Of a DNA stretch of 64,000 nt, positions 62,529-64,000 are shown piece after piece. Within the stretch, counting starts at the first letter, position 1, and each line of letters begins with the position of its first letter. The stretch comes from Parahaliea aestuarii (GTDB taxonomy: Bacteria; Pseudomonadota; Gammaproteobacteria; Pseudomonadales; Halieaceae): positions 248,001 to 312,000 of the forward strand of contig NZ_VRYZ01000002.1 in NCBI RefSeq assembly GCF_008064635.1, read 5' to 3'. The notes under the pieces are model-generated. The model ran no database searches, had not been told where the DNA came from, and saw only the letters and a program-made list of their open reading frames with translations. A program made the position numbers and the translations under genes.

Positions 62529-64000
62529 CTATCGATGCCCTGCACCTGTTGCGCCCGCAATGGCTGTGGGCCCTGCTGCCAGCCCTGTTGCTTGCACTGG
62601 GGCTGCTGGCCGCACGGCGCCGCTCGGGCAGCTGGAGTTCCGTGATCGACCCGGAATTGCTGCCCTACCTGGTATCCAGTAGCAGTGGCAACAAACGCCG
62701 CAATGCCCTGCCCTGGCTGTTGCTGGCCTGGCTGCTGGCCTGCGTTGCGCTGGCCGGCCCCAGCCTGCACAAGATCCCGCAGCCGGTGGCCCAGCGCGAG
62801 GACGCGCTGGTGGTGATCCTGGACCTCAGCTACTCGATGAAAGCCGCCGACCTGGCGCCCTCGCGGCTCGACCGGGCGCGACAGAAAATTCTCGACCTGC
62901 TGGATGTGCGCGAGGAGGGGCAGACGGCGCTGGTCGCCTTTGCCGGGGACGCCCATGTCGTCACCCCCCTCACCGACGACAAGGCTACCATCGCCAACCT
63001 GCTACCGGCCCTGAACCCTGACATGATGCCGGTGCCCGGGAGCGACGCCGCCGGCGCCGTCTCCCTGGCGCTGCAACTGCTGCACAGCGGTGGCGCCCGC
63101 GACGGGCGTATTCTGCTGCTTACCGATGCCGTCGCCCGCGACCAGCACGACACCATTGCCGATGCCGTAGCGGACGCCGGGGTGGAGCTCGACGTGATGG
63201 GTATCGGCACCGCCAGTGGCGCGCCCCTGCCCCTGCCGGAGGGCGGTTTTCTCAAGGACGCCTCTGGCACTATCGTCGTTCCCGGGCTGGATAGCGCCGA
63301 ATTATCCCAGCTGGCTCGTAAAAGTCGCGGTCGCTACCTCACCATGCAGCTGGACAACAGCGATCTGCAGGACATCGCCACTGCGCTCGACCTGCCGGGG
63401 CAGGAGCGCCTGAGTACCTCCGAGCGGCGCGCGGACCACTGGGAAGATCAGGGCTATGTGCTGGTCCTGCTGCTTCTGCCGGCCGCCCTGTTGCTGTTTC
63501 GGCGCGGTGTGCTACTGGGCCTGCTCGCCCTGCTGTGGCTGGGAGAACCGGCGCCAGCCCAGGCCCAGGCCTGGGACGACCTGTGGCTGACACCGGACCA
63601 GCAGGGGCAGCGCGCCCTGCGGGCGGGCGATGCGGAAAAGGCCAGCGAACTGTTCGACAGCGCACCCTGGGCCGGCACCGCGGCCTATGAAGCCGGCAAC
63701 TTCGAAGGCGCTGCCCGGCACTTTGCCGAGGGTGACAGCGCCGATGACTGGTACAACCGCGGTAATGCCCTGGCCCGCGCCGGACAACTGGACCAGGCCA
63801 TCGAGGCCTACCGCGAATCCCTGGCACGGGCGCCAGACCAGGCCGACGCCCAGGCCAACCTCGAACTACTGGAGCAGCTGAAACAGCAGCAGGAACAACA
63901 ACAGGACCAGCAGGAACAAAGCCAGGACGGCGAACAGCAGGAACAACAGCAGCAGGAACAAAGCCAGAACGGCGAGCAACAGAATCAGGGCGACCAGCAA
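62525..64000 (+). CDS. BatB/BatC-like VWA and TPR protein, partial
   Basis: 492 residues are visible and the frame is still open at the right edge. Starts with GTG overlapping the batA stop. Two N-terminal helices, VWA domain with MIDAS DLSYSMK and LTDAVARD, a further membrane helix (VLVLLLLPAALLLF), then a TPR-like region (YNRGNALARAGQLDQAIEAYRESLARAPDQ in parts) and a Gln/Glu-rich tail with repeats. This joins the BatB VWA and BatC TPR parts in one chain. The rest of the operon, probably BatD/E, lies outside. Confidence 0.9.
   Translation, partial: MTIDALHLLRPQWLWALLPALLLALGLLAARRRSGSWSSVIDPELLPYLVSSSSGNKRRNALPWLLLAWLLACVALAGPSLHKIPQPVAQREDALVVILDLSYSMKAADLAPSRLDRARQKILDLLDVREEGQTALVAFAGDAHVVTPLTDDKATIANLLPALNPDMMPVPGSDAAGAVSLALQLLHSGGARDGRILLLTDAVARDQHDTIADAVADAGVELDVMGIGTASGAPLPLPEGGFLKDASGTIVVPGLDSAELSQLARKSRGRYLTMQLDNSDLQDIATALDLPGQERLSTSERRADHWEDQGYVLVLLLLPAALLLFRRGVLLGLLALLWLGEPAPAQAQAWDDLWLTPDQQGQRALRAGDAEKASELFDSAPWAGTAAYEAGNFEGAARHFAEGDSADDWYNRGNALARAGQLDQAIEAYRESLARAPDQADAQANLELLEQLKQQQEQQQDQQEQSQDGEQQEQQQQEQSQNGEQQNQGDQQ
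63911..63979 (+). repeat. Short coding repeat in the Gln/Glu-rich tail
   Basis: CAGGAACAAAGCCAG followed by (G/A)ACGGCGA occurs at 63911 and 63953, 42 bases apart (14 codons), encoding QEQSQ(D/N)GEQ. The low-complexity tail may vary in length by slippage between strains. Confidence 0.7.

Overview
The window is G+C-rich, tightly packed DNA with no rRNA, CRISPR array, transposase, integrase or plasmid gene. The gene set points to a marine gammaproteobacterium of the Halieaceae/Spongiibacteraceae (OM60/NOR5) type: many acyl-CoA dehydrogenases and thiolases, BetT, 180-kDa NAD-glutamate dehydrogenase, RMF, SlyX, YciH, TonB receptors and a MoxR/Bat operon. That placement is inference from gene content, not from a marker gene.

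Layout. 1-5183: the end of NDH-2, then a minus-strand set running BetT-type betaine carrier, porin, PotD-like binding protein. 5403-18014: an acyl-CoA dehydrogenase (+), then a long minus-strand run with a lipase-like hydrolase, PlsC, an Orn/Lys/Arg decarboxylase, a dienelactone hydrolase, MaiA, a thiolase-like protein, a thiolase, a FadB/FadJ-type enzyme and a TauD-family dioxygenase. 18156-24721: a small SutA-like protein, a Gram-negative class-D-like sortase with one adjacent substrate, a SRPBCC/DHRS12-like fusion, an epoxide hydrolase, a hotdog thioesterase and a degenerate RecB-like protein. 24834-31701: a paired acyl-CoA dehydrogenase operon, SlyX/YciH, an A+T-rich patch before a phage-type orphan gene, Slt, TetR and tRNA-Arg(CCT). 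31836-37352: GST, an overlapping three-gene outer-membrane cluster (shortened FadL, unknown barrel, Omp85-like), a secreted HAD phosphatase and a DUF3313 lipoprotein.

37633-46687 is the most interesting region. A TonB receptor and a large internally duplicated lipoprotein read leftwards from a Pho-box-like promoter. On the other strand a second SutA-like mini-protein is followed by an OlsF-like bifunctional acyltransferase and a PlcP-like phospholipase C. PlcP removes phospholipid head groups and OlsF makes phosphorus-free ornithine lipids, so the block reads as a phosphate-starvation module joining membrane lipid remodelling to uptake.

46703-64000: a deazaflavin-type nitroreductase, a long GST, an M20 peptidase divergent from a second TonB receptor, a LuxR-type regulator, RMF with a long leader, NAD-glutamate dehydrogenase, and the start of a MoxR-DUF58-DUF4381-BatA-BatB operon that runs off the right edge.
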